Positions 27,056-36,406 are shown, counted from the stretch's first letter. The stretch: DNA of 64,000 nucleotides from Gammaproteobacteria bacterium Gsub (GCA_002007405.1 JYIN01000005.1:1-64000), one strand, 5' to 3'. Notes: generated by a model from the letters alone, not told the origin. Numbers and translations: made by a program.

Positions 27056-27544
27056 ATGACAAATAATATTCTTGATGTTTTAACTTATATGTTTGACTAT
27101 CTTTTTGCAGAGGCGGAGCAAGGTTTGACTAATGAGATTGATGATATTGAACTAAAAGCACACCTCTCAGATGCAGGTTTTGAAATCACTCGCATTGATA
27201 AAGCCTTAAATTGGTTGGAGAATATTGCCACCATGCAAGATGGCAGCATTCAACCTTTTGCCAACACTAGCGACAGTATGCGGATTTACAGCGAGGCAGA
27301 AAAACTCAAGTTGGATGCAAAATCGCGAGGTTTCTTATTGTTTATGGAAAACATGGGACAATTAGATGCCAATCAGCGTGAAATGGTGATTAACCAAATT
27401 ATGTCCCTTGATGACAACACCCTCTCATTAGATGATTTAAAGTGGGTGGTAATGATGGTATTGGGCAATAGTAATAATCAACAACTCCCAGCCGAGTGGT
27501 TAGAATCCATCGTTTTTCTTGACGATAACCACACCATCCAATAA
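27056..27544 (+). CDS. smg: Smg family protein (DUF494)
   Basis: Small acidic helical protein of unknown biochemical role. Smg sits beside dprA in E. coli. The N-terminus 'ILDVLTYMFDYLF' and 'LEWVVMMVLG'-like C-terminal segment (here LKWVVMMVLG) match the family, and 162 aa is close to the E. coli 157. The stop overlaps the topA ATG by one base (TAATG), so the two are coupled. Confidence 0.9.
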   Translation: MTNNILDVLTYMFDYLFAEAEQGLTNEIDDIELKAHLSDAGFEITRIDKALNWLENIATMQDGSIQPFANTSDSMRIYSEAEKLKLDAKSRGFLLFMENMGQLDANQREMVINQIMSLDDNTLSLDDLKWVVMMVLGNSNNQQLPAEWLESIVFLDDNHTIQ

Positions 27545-29886
27545 TGCCTAAAAATCTTGTTATTGTTGAATCCCCCGCGAAAGCAAAAACCATTGAAAAA
27601 TTTTTAGGCAAAGACTACACTGTCAAGTCCAGTATTGGACATATCCGTGATATGCCAAAAAAGAACATGGGGGTTGATATTGAAAATAACTTTGCCCCAA
27701 ATTATGAAATCACTACGGATAAGAAAAAAGTAGTTGCCGAGCTAAGGAAGGCGCTCAAAACCTGTGACAAAATTTATCTCGCTACTGATGAGGACCGTGA
27801 AGGAGAAGCCATTGCTTGGCATTTATCACAAGCATTAAACCTACCCAAAAACACCCCCAGAATTGTCTTCCATGAAATTACCAAAAGTGCAATTAATAAG
27901 GCAATTGCCTCACCTAGAACACTGGATTATCGGCTGGTTGATGCCCAGCAAGCTAGACGCGTGATTGACCGTTTGGTTGGGTTTGAGATCTCACCTGTGT
28001 TGTGGCGTAAAATCTCGGGTGCACGCTCGGCTGGCAGAGTGCAATCCCCAGTGGTGCGCTTGGTGGTTGAGCGAGAAAGAGAAATTGCCCAACACATTGC
28101 CAAGATTAGTTTTAAAGTAAAAGCCGAGTTGGTTGATAAAAATGGCGCCCTACTTGAAGTTAAACTTAATAAAGATTTTGCTGATAAAGAGGCGGTTACT
28201 GATTTTGCTAAGGCGTTATTGGATTCTGAGTTAAGGGTATCAACGGTTGAGAATAAACCCTCTAAACGCGCGCCTAAAGCACCGTTTATTACCTCTACTT
28301 TGCAACAAGAGGCTTCACATAAACTGGGTTTTTCAGTTAAACAAACTATGACATTAGCACAAAATCTCTACCGTGAAGGTGCCATTACTTATATGCGAAC
28401 CGACTCATTCACCCTCTCAGAAACTGCAATTGAGGCTTGTGCAAAAGTGATCAAAAAAAAATACGGCAGTCAATACCACCAACTCAGGCGCTATAAAACC
28501 AAAGATTCTAGTGCCCAAGAGGCGCACGAGGCAATTCGTCCAACAGACCTTGACAAAGCGCAAATTTTTGGTATCGATGCCCAAGCAGCCAAACTCTACA
28601 CCTTGATTTACAAACGCACGATAGCATCACAAATGTGTGATGCACGATTGCAAAAAACTCAAATAAAAGTCGATATTTCTAATCGTGATGAGGTTTTTAT
28701 TGCCAACGGCGAAGTCTTAGTATTCCCAGGCTTTTTAAGTGTTTATGATTATTTATCCGCAGATGATAAATTATTATCAGATTTGCATAAAAATGATAGA
28801 TTAACTTTAGTCAATTTTGTTGCCAAAGAGCATTTTTCTCATGCTAAACCACGCTACACCGAGGCCTCTCTGGTGAAAAAAGTTGAGGAAATAGGTATCG
28901 GCAGACCCTCCACTTTTGCCACTATGGTGTCTACCGTACAAGATAGAAATTATGTTGTCAAAGAAACCCGTGAAGGGTTTGAGCGTGATTATCAATTAAT
29001 TGAGATTAAAGACGGGCAAATTATAAATTCGCAATCCAAAGAAAATACTGGCGCGGAAAAAAATAAACTATTCCCTACCAATGTTGCCTATTTATTAAAT
29101 GATTTTTTGATGAAGTATTTTAGCAATATTGTCGATTACGAATTTACTGCCAAATTAGAAAGTGATTTTGACACCATTGCCACAAAAAATACCCCTTGGC
29201 AGGGTGTGGTTAGGGATTTTTATCAGCCCTTCCATGCACAAATTGAAGCGGCTGCTGATATCTCTAGAGAAGAAACCCACGGCGTGCGTGAGTTAGGAAT
29301 TGACCCCAAAACCCAAAAACCCGTCAGCACGCGCTTTGGTAGATATGGCGCCTTTGTCCAAATCGGGGATAGGGACGATGAAGACAAACCCATATTTGCC
29401 TCACTAAGAAATGGTCAAAATATAGAAACCATCACCCTTGATCAAGCTTTAGAATTATTCAATATGCCGTGCATTGTAGGCGAGGACAAAGAATTTGGGG
29501 TCATTAAAGCCAATTATGGTCGTTTTGGTCCCTACCTCCAATACGGCAAAAAATATGTCGCCCTGAAAGAAGACACGCCTGAAGAAGTCAGCTTAGAAAA
29601 AGCCCTAACCCTAATTGCTGCCAAAGAAAAATTTGATTCCGAGCGTATTATCAAAACTTTCAAAAACTCCAAAATCCAAGTCCTTAATGGTCGCTTTGGT
29701 CCCTACATTTGGAATGGTAAAAAGAAAGGCAAGGGGCAAAAAAACATCACCATTAAAAAAGTCTTCGGTGATAAATCTCCAGCAGATTTAAGCTTAGAAG
29801 AATGCAAAAAAGCCATTGCCGCCAAACCCAAACTTAAAACCAAAACCAAAACCAAAACCAAAACCAAAACCAAAAAGAAACCATAG
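27544..29886 (+). CDS. topA: DNA topoisomerase I
   Basis: Type IA topoisomerase relaxing negative supercoils. The Toprim domain (1-140) has 'VIVESPAKAKTIEKFLG' and 'ATDEDREGEAIAWH'. The active-site Tyr is in 'GAITYMRTDSFTLSE' near residue 282. 780 aa. Instead of the Cys4 zinc ribbons of the 865-aa E. coli enzyme, the C-terminus holds three 'RFG-Y-' repeats (about 595-650, 655-705, 710-765), each of the TopA C-terminal repeat type. It ends in a Lys/Thr tail encoded by a hexanucleotide repeat. No CxxC pairs are present. Confidence 0.97.
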   Translation: MPKNLVIVESPAKAKTIEKFLGKDYTVKSSIGHIRDMPKKNMGVDIENNFAPNYEITTDKKKVVAELRKALKTCDKIYLATDEDREGEAIAWHLSQALNLPKNTPRIVFHEITKSAINKAIASPRTLDYRLVDAQQARRVIDRLVGFEISPVLWRKISGARSAGRVQSPVVRLVVEREREIAQHIAKISFKVKAELVDKNGALLEVKLNKDFADKEAVTDFAKALLDSELRVSTVENKPSKRAPKAPFITSTLQQEASHKLGFSVKQTMTLAQNLYREGAITYMRTDSFTLSETAIEACAKVIKKKYGSQYHQLRRYKTKDSSAQEAHEAIRPTDLDKAQIFGIDAQAAKLYTLIYKRTIASQMCDARLQKTQIKVDISNRDEVFIANGEVLVFPGFLSVYDYLSADDKLLSDLHKNDRLTLVNFVAKEHFSHAKPRYTEASLVKKVEEIGIGRPSTFATMVSTVQDRNYVVKETREGFERDYQLIEIKDGQIINSQSKENTGAEKNKLFPTNVAYLLNDFLMKYFSNIVDYEFTAKLESDFDTIATKNTPWQGVVRDFYQPFHAQIEAAADISREETHGVRELGIDPKTQKPVSTRFGRYGAFVQIGDRDDEDKPIFASLRNGQNIETITLDQALELFNMPCIVGEDKEFGVIKANYGRFGPYLQYGKKYVALKEDTPEEVSLEKALTLIAAKEKFDSERIIKTFKNSKIQVLNGRFGPYIWNGKKKGKGQKNITIKKVFGDKSPADLSLEECKKAIAAKPKLKTKTKTKTKTKTKKKP
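29836..29871 (+). repeat. Hexanucleotide repeat (AAAACC)6 at the 3' end of topA
   Basis: Six perfect AAAACC units encode the alternating Lys-Thr tail of TopA. Copy-number changes would keep the frame and alter only tail length. Confidence 0.95.
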
Positions 29887-29942
29887 TATTTAATCTGCTA
29901 ACCCACTCATTTTACAGAATGGGAATTTACCATCAGAGTTTA

Positions 29943-30743
29943 TTAACGCTGTAAATCTTTGCTTAGATACGGATGAATAGTTTTTAAAATAGCTTTAAAT
30001 ACTTGCCCATTGCCGGCTACCACATTACCAGTGATTAAATATTGGTCTCTGCCAGAAAAATCGCCGACAAAGCCACCCGCTTCTTTGACCAATAAAACAC
30101 CAGCGGCAATGTCCCAAATATTAAGCCCAATTTCCCAAAAACCATCTAACCGTCCAGCGGCTAAGTAGGCTAAATCTAATGCCGCAGAGCCAGCTCTGCG
30201 GATACCCGCAACTTTGGGATGGATTGCCTTAAATGTTGATAAATAGACATCTAAATATTGCGGTGTTTTAAACGGAAAACCAGTACCAATCAAGGTGTTA
30301 CTAAGCCCTTGTGTTTGGGTAACGCGCAGTCTTTGCTCGTTGAGATAGGCACCTTGACCTTTTGAGGCACTAAATAATTCCTCTTTAAATGGGTCATACA
30401 CCACAGCATGTATGGCTTTGTTATTCTCATATAGAGCAATTGACACCGCGTATTGTGGAAAACCATGTAGGTAGTTGGTGGTGCCGTCAAGTGGGTCAAT
30501 AATCCACTGGAAATGCTTGTCAGCCAGTATTTCACCATTTTCCTCAGCCAAAATTGAATGTTCGGGAAAGGCGGTTTTCAACTCGTTTATAATGGCGTCT
30601 TCGGCGGCTTTATCTACTTCTGAGACAAAGTCATTGGAGGCTTTATTTTGGATGGTTAAAACCTCAATTTGATTGTGATACCTTAAAATAATATCACCTG
30701 CTTTGCGTGCGGCTTTGACAGCGACATTAAGCGTAGGATGCAT
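29943..30743 (-). CDS. suhB: Inositol-1-monophosphatase SuhB
   Basis: Mg-dependent phosphatase; the E. coli homologue also joins the rRNA antitermination complex. The start at ATG 30743 (MHPTLNVAVKAARKAGD) mirrors the E. coli N-terminus; the longer frame to 30872 lies inside trmJ. 'AEENGE', 'WIIDPLDGTTNYLHGFP' and 'WDIAAGVLLVKEAGG' form the metal and substrate site. 266 aa. It is divergent from trmJ with only 12 bp between the two start codons. Confidence 0.95.
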   Translation of the reverse strand: MHPTLNVAVKAARKAGDIILRYHNQIEVLTIQNKASNDFVSEVDKAAEDAIINELKTAFPEHSILAEENGEILADKHFQWIIDPLDGTTNYLHGFPQYAVSIALYENNKAIHAVVYDPFKEELFSASKGQGAYLNEQRLRVTQTQGLSNTLIGTGFPFKTPQYLDVYLSTFKAIHPKVAGIRRAGSAALDLAYLAAGRLDGFWEIGLNIWDIAAGVLLVKEAGGFVGDFSGRDQYLITGNVVAGNGQVFKAILKTIHPYLSKDLQR

Positions 30744-30755
30744 AATTAAACTGCG

Positions 30756-31502
30756 ATGAAAAAAGAGACAAATTATACCTTTGATAATATTCGTGTGGTT
30801 ATGGTTAATACCACTGAGGCGGGTAATATTGGCGCAGGTGCGCGGGCGATGAAAAATATGTGCCTGTCGCATCTGTATTTGGTTAATCCAAAAAATTACC
30901 CTTGTGCTATGGCAACTGCGCGTGCCAGTGGGGCGGATGATGTGCTTGCAAATGCTGTTATTTGTAAAACTCTATCGCAAGCATTGCAAGGCGTGAATTG
31001 GATAATCGGTGCGAGTGCGCGTCAGCGCACTATTAAATGGATGCAAATGGATGTGGTTGAAGCCTGTGTGGAAATACAAAAAATCACCACATTTGGGCAA
31101 CAAGTCGCTGTGGTGTTTGGTAGCGAAAAATCAGGGCTTACCAATGAAGAATTGGATTTGTGCCAAGTGCTGATGACCATTCCCGGCAATCCAGATTATT
31201 TTTCTCTTAATGTGGCATCAGCTATTCAAGTATTTGGGTATCAAAATTTTATTCTAAACAGACAAGGATTATTGAAAAATACATTAAACAAACCCTTTAA
31301 AAAAGCAGGTTTTGATGAATTAGAAAGCTTTTATACCCATCTTAGGCAAGTGCTTGAGCATCTTGATTATTTTGAAGAAAAACGCTCTAAGGCTTTGCTG
31401 ATGCGTCGTCTGCGTCGTTTTTTTAACAGAGCAGTGTTGGAGAAAGAAGAGTTGGCTATTTTTAGAGGGATTTTAAGAAATATTAAACCTTTTCAAAAAT
31501 GA
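30756..31502 (+). CDS. trmJ: tRNA (cytidine/uridine-32-2'-O-)-methyltransferase TrmJ
   Basis: SPOUT-class enzyme that 2'-O-methylates position 32 of several tRNAs. 'VVMVNTTEAGNIGAGARAMKNM' replaces the E. coli 'VLVETSHTGNMGSVARAMK'. 'VVFGSEKSGLTNEELDLCQ' and 'MTIPGNPDYFSLNVASAIQVF' form the knot that binds SAM. 248 aa. It lies opposite suhB, as in E. coli, but no iscR follows. No ribosome binding site is evident. Confidence 0.95.
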   Translation: MKKETNYTFDNIRVVMVNTTEAGNIGAGARAMKNMCLSHLYLVNPKNYPCAMATARASGADDVLANAVICKTLSQALQGVNWIIGASARQRTIKWMQMDVVEACVEIQKITTFGQQVAVVFGSEKSGLTNEELDLCQVLMTIPGNPDYFSLNVASAIQVFGYQNFILNRQGLLKNTLNKPFKKAGFDELESFYTHLRQVLEHLDYFEEKRSKALLMRRLRRFFNRAVLEKEELAIFRGILRNIKPFQK

Positions 31503-31535
31503 TGAAAAATTCTAAAATCTTGCTTTTGGATGGAA

Positions 31536-32438
31536 TTAGAGTTTATCAAGCAAATACAACAATAGTGCCTTTTGTACATGCAAACGGTTCTCAGCTGCAT
31601 CCCAAACCAAACTTTGCCCCCCATCAATAATACTGGCTGAAACTTCTTTACCACGATGGGCAGGCAAGCAATGCATAAACACCGCATCGGGTTTAGCCTT
31701 GGCCATCAACTTGTCATTGACTTGAAAATCTTTAAAAGCCAATCCGCGTTTTTTCTGTTCAGTTTCTTGCCCCATACTTGCCCAAACATCGGTTACTATT
31801 AAGTCGGCATTTTTACAGGCATGTGCAGCGTCAGTGAATAAGTTGATATTGTCAGCATATTTATCAATAAAACTTTGTTGTGGCAGGTAGCCTTTGGGGG
31901 TAGCAATATTAAGGGCAAAGCCAAAAACTTTAGTGGCCTGCATATAAGTATGGCACATATTGTTACCATCGCCAACCCAAGCCACGATTTTGCCTTTGAT
32001 GGTTTGATTATATTCTTGATAAGTCATCATATCTGCTAATAATTGACAAGGGTGCGATTCATCTGATAGAGCGTTGATAATCGGCACCGAAGCATACTCG
32101 GCAAAGCTGTTAATGTCTTTATGTGATGAAATGCGTAGCATAATACAATCAACCATTGAACTAATAACAACAGCACTATCGGCAATAGACTCACCACGAC
32201 CAATTTGAATGTCTTTGGCCGATAAAAACAATGCATGACCGCCTAGCTGCACCATACCCGATTCAAACGATACTCGGGTACGAGTAGAGGGCTTGTCAAA
32301 AATCATAGCCAAGGTTTTGTTTTTTAAACTGTTGTTTATTTCACCAGTCTTATATTGTTTTTTTAATGTAATCGCATATTCAATAATTTGTTTCAAATCA
32401 TTAGTAGATAAATCATCAAGGTTAATAAAATGTCTCAT
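31536..32438 (-). CDS. argF: Ornithine carbamoyltransferase
   Basis: Makes citrulline from ornithine and carbamoyl phosphate. The carbamoyl-phosphate loop 'KPSTRTRVSFESGM' is present. The ornithine loop reads 'DVWASMGQE', and the active-site Cys is in 'MHCLPAHRGKEVS'. 300 aa, the common bacterial size. It overlaps argD by 4 nt (ATGA), forming argD-argF. Confidence 0.97.
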   Translation of the reverse strand: MRHFINLDDLSTNDLKQIIEYAITLKKQYKTGEINNSLKNKTLAMIFDKPSTRTRVSFESGMVQLGGHALFLSAKDIQIGRGESIADSAVVISSMVDCIMLRISSHKDINSFAEYASVPIINALSDESHPCQLLADMMTYQEYNQTIKGKIVAWVGDGNNMCHTYMQATKVFGFALNIATPKGYLPQQSFIDKYADNINLFTDAAHACKNADLIVTDVWASMGQETEQKKRGLAFKDFQVNDKLMAKAKPDAVFMHCLPAHRGKEVSASIIDGGQSLVWDAAENRLHVQKALLLYLLDKL

Positions 32439-33592
32439 AAGCCCTCCACCAAGCCCACGATTTTATCAATGAGCACATTGGCTTGTGTTTGATTGATAAT
32501 CAGTGGGGGCAATAAGCGTATTGACCGTCCTGTAATGTTTATCAAAAGATTGTCTTTGAGTGCCATTTGTAACAAATGCGCGCAGTTTTGATTTAACTCA
32601 ATGGCAATCATCAAACCTTTGGCGCGTATTTCCACAACTTTATTAGAATATTGCAATTTTTTATTCAATTCAGAACTTAGATAGTTACCTATTTCTACCA
32701 CATGGGTTAGGATGTTATCTTTTTCAATCACCTCAAGCACCGCCAGTGCAGTTTTGCAAACCAACGGATTGCCACCAAAAGTAGATCCGTGGGTGCCGGG
32801 TTGGAATAAATCTGCCGCCTTGCCTTTGGCTAGACACGCGCCAATCGGCACCCCATTACCTAAAGCTTTGGCAAGAGTTAGTATATCAGGGGTGATATTA
32901 TTATATTCATGGGCAAATAATTTACCAGTACGCCCAATCCCAGTTTGCACCTCGTCAAGAATAAATAACCAATGATTAGTTTGACAAATATTTTGCACTT
33001 TATTGAGATAATCAGTAGCAGGGATAATAATGCCACTTTCGCCTTGAATTGGCTCCAACATTACCGCAACAATATTACGATTGTGCTGATGTTTTTTAAG
33101 CGCATCAATATCATCAAAATCAATATGAATAAACTTATCCACTAATGGGGCAAAGCCGCGTTGTAGTTTGGGGCTTCCTGTGGCTGATAAGGTTGCCATA
33201 GTGCGACCATGAAAACTTTGCTTGGCAGTTAAAATTATCGGATTATCAATGTTGTTTTGATGTCCATATAGGCGAGCAATTTTGATGGCTGCTTCATTCG
33301 CTTCAGCACCAGAGTTACCAAAAAAAACAGCATCCATATTGGCTAATTGACAGAGTTTTTTAGCTAAGGTTTCTTGGTGCTGGATATGATACCAGTTGCT
33401 GGTGTGAAATAATTTTTCTGCCTGTGTTTGTAGAGCAGCCACAATATCTGGATGACAGTGACCCAGACCAACCACACCCACGCCTGATAAGGCATCTAAA
33501 TACTGCTCGCCTTTAGTATCTGTTAGATAGCAACCACTGCCTTTGACAAAACTAACTTCAAGGGGCATGTAATTTGACATTAAATAGGACAT
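32435..33592 (-). CDS. argD: Acetylornithine aminotransferase (ArgD; also DapC-like)
   Basis: PLP-dependent class III aminotransferase of arginine synthesis; family members often serve lysine synthesis too. 'FFGNSGAEANEAAIKIARLYG', 'FILDEVQTGIGRTGKLFAHE' and the PLP Lys in 'LTLAKALGNGVPIGA' are present. The start is taken at ATG 33592 (MSYLMSNYMPLEV); ATG 33580 is possible, and the 33628 frame runs through an upstream terminator. About 385 aa. First gene of argD-argF. Confidence 0.95.
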   Translation of the reverse strand: MSYLMSNYMPLEVSFVKGSGCYLTDTKGEQYLDALSGVGVVGLGHCHPDIVAALQTQAEKLFHTSNWYHIQHQETLAKKLCQLANMDAVFFGNSGAEANEAAIKIARLYGHQNNIDNPIILTAKQSFHGRTMATLSATGSPKLQRGFAPLVDKFIHIDFDDIDALKKHQHNRNIVAVMLEPIQGESGIIIPATDYLNKVQNICQTNHWLFILDEVQTGIGRTGKLFAHEYNNITPDILTLAKALGNGVPIGACLAKGKAADLFQPGTHGSTFGGNPLVCKTALAVLEVIEKDNILTHVVEIGNYLSSELNKKLQYSNKVVEIRAKGLMIAIELNQNCAHLLQMALKDNLLINITGRSIRLLPPLIINQTQANVLIDKIVGLVEGL

Positions 33593-33613
33593 AGTTTTAT
33601 GTTTATGCTTAAA

Positions 33614-33638
33614 GTAAAAAAGCCCCAAAACGGGGCTT
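33614..33638 (-). terminator. Rho-independent terminator after the 67-aa ORF
   Basis: On the minus strand AAGCCCC-GTTTT-GGGGCTT is followed by a T run. It lies 24 nt past the stop of the 67-aa gene and just ahead of argD, so it separates the two transcripts. Confidence 0.85.
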
Positions 33639-33661
33639 ACTGCTGGTCAGTAATCATTGTT

Positions 33662-33865
33662 TTACGACTGATAAACTAAAGGTGGGGCCATTTGGTTGTT
33701 AATTTCGTCTAATTCTTTTTTATAGTTTTCGTAAAAATGACCTGCTGGCGGATTAATCCAATCTTCGTATGAAAAACCATTAGCCTCATTATATTCTTTG
33801 AAAGTTTTTTGCAATGCGATTCTTTTTGCACTTAATTTATTAAATTGTTGGCTAACTGCATCCAT
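33662..33865 (-). CDS. Small conserved-looking protein, 67 aa
   Basis: A GAGG site lies 7 nt before the ATG, a TATAAT (33899-33904) lies upstream and a strong terminator follows, so this is a complete single-gene unit. The protein is polar, with two amphipathic stretches (about 1-25 and 43-58) around an aromatic, Gly/Pro-containing middle (YEDWINPPAGHFYENY). It has no Cys, signal peptide or membrane segment. I do not recognise it. A small regulatory or structural protein is possible; nothing shows which. Confidence 0.75.
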   Translation of the reverse strand: MDAVSQQFNKLSAKRIALQKTFKEYNEANGFSYEDWINPPAGHFYENYKKELDEINNQMAPPLVYQS

Positions 33866-33898
33866 AATCCTGCCTCTAACATAAGTTTAAAAAAGTTA

Positions 33899-33904
33899 AT
33901 TATA
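33899..33904 (-). promoter_or_regulatory. Candidate -10 box (TATAAT) for the 67-aa gene
   Basis: A consensus TATAAT on the minus strand lies 34 nt before the ATG. No convincing -35 is seen at the usual distance. Confidence 0.4.
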
Positions 33905-34054
33905 ACCGTAAAACATAACTTATGGGTTTATTATTTTGCCTAAATTATAATAAATACTTCGCAATTTGATTTGTATTTATGCAACAATATAACCGATAGT
34001 CTTGTAAAAAAGTTTAGTTTAATGTTTTAGTTATTTAACAAAGGAGGGTTTTTT

Positions 34055-34351
34055 ATGCAATTAAATATTTCTGGTCATCATCTCGACATCACTGAGGCAA
34101 TCAAGCAACATTCACTTGAAAAATTATCTAAAATTAAGCACCATTTTGATCATTTGATTAATATCAACATGATTTTAGAAGTGCAAAAAGATGTGCAAAC
34201 AGCCGAAGCCACGATACATGTGAGCGGGGCAGATTTGTTTGCTAAAGCACAAAGCAATGATATGTACATATCCATTGACAAAATGGTTAATAAATTAGAT
34301 GCACAAATTAGAAAGCACAAAGAAAAATTAAACGACCACAGGAAGAACTAA
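34055..34351 (+). CDS. hpf: Ribosome hibernation-promoting factor (short form)
   Basis: 98 aa, the size of short HPF/YfiA proteins. 'ISGHHLDITEAIKQHSLEKLSKI' and 'VSGADLFAKAQSNDMYISIDKMVNKLDAQIRKHKEKL' match the beta-alpha-beta-beta-beta-alpha fold. A strong AAGGAGG site precedes the ATG. HPF binds the decoding centre of idle 70S ribosomes and helps form 100S dimers with RMF. The usual rpoN/ptsN neighbours are missing. Confidence 0.93.
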   Translation: MQLNISGHHLDITEAIKQHSLEKLSKIKHHFDHLININMILEVQKDVQTAEATIHVSGADLFAKAQSNDMYISIDKMVNKLDAQIRKHKEKLNDHRKN

Positions 34352-34404
34352 TAGTTTTCTAATTTAGAGGCAAATTCTAAGTTTTTAAAAAAGGAATTGA
34401 TTTA

Positions 34405-35757
34405 ATGTCAGAAGTTGAAAATGCCTCTTTTAAAGATTATCTCCAAAGGCTGATGAGTGCTTTGGAGGCATCTTTATACGAGGAGGCCGTATCCCAGCTG
34501 GCTGGTCTACATTCAGCCGAGATTGCTCGTCTATTAGAGGCAATATCCCCCAAAAATAGAATCCAACTCTGGCCAAGCATTGATGTTGGTACACAGGGTG
34601 ATATTCTCAAAGATCTAAATGAAGATGTGCGCTCCCAACTACTCAGCGAAATGGGTGTTGAGAACATTGTTAAAGCAGCTGAAGGTATGGATATGGATGA
34701 TTTAGCGGACATTGTGCCGCAGCTGCCTGAGTCGACGCTACACAATTTGTTATTAACCCTAGATTATAAGCACAGGCAGCACCTAAAGCGTGTCCTATCC
34801 TATCCAAAAGATTCAGCAGGGGGGCTGATGAACATTGATATTATTACCGTGCGTGACGATGTAAGTGTACGCACTGTGATTCGTTATTTGCGCCTATTAA
34901 AAGAGATGCCAATTGATACTGACCAAATTTTTGTGGTTGATAGGGCTTATAAATATTTAGGCGCCATTCATATCTCAACTCTATTAACCCATGAAGCTGA
35001 GCAAAATATCACCCCGTTGATTAACAAAACATTAAAGCCAATCCCAGCTGATATGCCAGAGACAGAAGTGGCCAATTTATTTGAGCAGCGGGATTTAATT
35101 TCTGCCCCAGTGGTGGATGAAAATAATCAGCTCATTGGCCGTATTACCATTGATGATGTGGTTGATGTGATTCGCGATGCCGCTGAGCACTCAGTGATGT
35201 CAATGGCGGGTTTGGACGAAGAAGAGGATGTATTTGCCCCAGTCATTGAAAGCACAAAACGCCGCAGTGTTTGGCTTGGGGTTAATTTAATCACGGTATT
35301 TATTGCGGTATTTTTTATCGGTTTGTTTGAGGTAACCTTACAGGAAAAAATCTCGCTTGCTATTTTAATGCCAGTGGTAGCGTCAATGGGCGGTATTGCT
35401 GGCACCCAGACCCTTATTTTGGTTACCCGTGGCATTGCAACTGGCAGAATCAGCCATTCCAACCTTAAAATGCTGATGAATAAAGAAGTGGCAATTGGCT
35501 TTTTAAATGGCGTGGTTTGGGCCGCGGTCATTGGGGCTGCCACCTATATTTGGTTTGAAGATGAGTTATTGAGCATTGTTATTGCCCTTGCCATTATTGC
35601 TAACCTTATTTTTGCTGCCTTCTCAGGTGCATTCCTTCCTTCATTGTTGGTTAAACTTAAAATTGACCCAGCCCTTGCTGGTGGTGTAATTCTCACTACA
35701 ATTACTGATGTGATTGGTTTTGTGGCTTTTCTAGGGTTAGCAGCGTTGGTTATTTAA
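34405..35757 (+). CDS. mgtE: Magnesium transporter MgtE
   Basis: Dimeric Mg2+ channel gated by intracellular Mg2+. 450 aa, with an N-terminal helical domain (1-130), two CBS domains (about 133-255), a linker helix, and five membrane segments (about 285-450). The pore segment 'PALAGGVILTTITDVIGF' is diagnostic. An AAGGA site lies upstream. A dispersed repeat follows 10 nt after the stop. Confidence 0.96.
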   Translation: MSEVENASFKDYLQRLMSALEASLYEEAVSQLAGLHSAEIARLLEAISPKNRIQLWPSIDVGTQGDILKDLNEDVRSQLLSEMGVENIVKAAEGMDMDDLADIVPQLPESTLHNLLLTLDYKHRQHLKRVLSYPKDSAGGLMNIDIITVRDDVSVRTVIRYLRLLKEMPIDTDQIFVVDRAYKYLGAIHISTLLTHEAEQNITPLINKTLKPIPADMPETEVANLFEQRDLISAPVVDENNQLIGRITIDDVVDVIRDAAEHSVMSMAGLDEEEDVFAPVIESTKRRSVWLGVNLITVFIAVFFIGLFEVTLQEKISLAILMPVVASMGGIAGTQTLILVTRGIATGRISHSNLKMLMNKEVAIGFLNGVVWAAVIGAATYIWFEDELLSIVIALAIIANLIFAAFSGAFLPSLLVKLKIDPALAGGVILTTITDVIGFVAFLGLAALVI

Positions 35758-35766
35758 TATTGATAT

Positions 35767-35809
35767 GAGACCTTTTGGATAATTTATAAATAATCATCAA
35801 CAAAGTCTC
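35767..35809. repeat. Dispersed palindromic repeat, copy C
   Basis: The outer arms GAGACCTTTTG and CAACAAAGTCTC flank an AT core with TATAAATAATCATC. It lies just after mgtE. The rest of the 286-bp spacer up to 36043 shows no gene; an imperfect CCC/GGG hairpin near 35882-35917 precedes a T-rich run. Confidence 0.55.
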
Positions 35810-36043
35810 AATATAATAAAAGACACCATACACTACATTTGATTGGATGCCAAGAGTCGTCCCTGTTTGATATTTCCAGAAAAACGGCCATGCCCCACAC
35901 AAGGGCGTTTTTTGGTGGTTTTTGCTTGGCGACCTATTAAGTTAAGTAGGCACGGTGTTTTACAATAATTCTTGCTTGCTGTAAAATGGGGCAGGTTTTG
36001 TGTGTTTTACAATACTTAATCAGTAGAGACTTTATATAAAGTT

Positions 36044-36406
36044 ATGGAGTTTAATCAACAAGAGCCTTGTCAAAATAGCATTGTTTCTTTTGGTGGTACA
36101 TGGGTTAAATTAGCCGATGGTGTGGTAGAAACCCCTTGTTTTATCTCACCTAATTATTATGCAGAAGTTGGAATTAATTGCTTAGAAGAATTAGATAAAC
36201 AGTTTCTTTTTCCGCTCAGTGCAAAAGACAATATTGACTTACTTATTATTGGTACTGGCGATTCAACTCAATTTTTGCACCCCAAACAACAGGTTGCCAT
36301 CAGGCAAATGGGGATTGGGATTGAGAGTATGAATAGCGAATCAGCCTGTCGCAGTTTTAATTTATTGTTGTCTGATGTGCGTTTAGTCGGTTTATTATTA
36401 TTATGA
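36044..36406 (+). CDS. Mth938-like protein (DUF498/DUF598)
   Basis: 120 aa single-domain protein of the Mth938/NDUFAF3 fold. 'GLDSADDIDLLIIGTG'-type core appears here as 'SAKDNIDLLIIGTG', followed by 'MGIGIESMNSESACRSFNLLLSDVR'. The bacterial function is unknown; the eukaryotic relative assists complex I assembly. It overlaps rodA by 4 nt (ATGA), so it is coupled to rodA where one would expect mrdA (PBP2). Confidence 0.88.
   Translation: MEFNQQEPCQNSIVSFGGTWVKLADGVVETPCFISPNYYAEVGINCLEELDKQFLFPLSAKDNIDLLIIGTGDSTQFLHPKQQVAIRQMGIGIESMNSESACRSFNLLLSDVRLVGLLLL

Noticed and set aside
29836-29871. (AAAACC)6 as a CRISPR-like or phase-variation switch
   Set aside because: Units are 6 bp without spacers and stay in frame, so they can change tail length but not switch the gene off.
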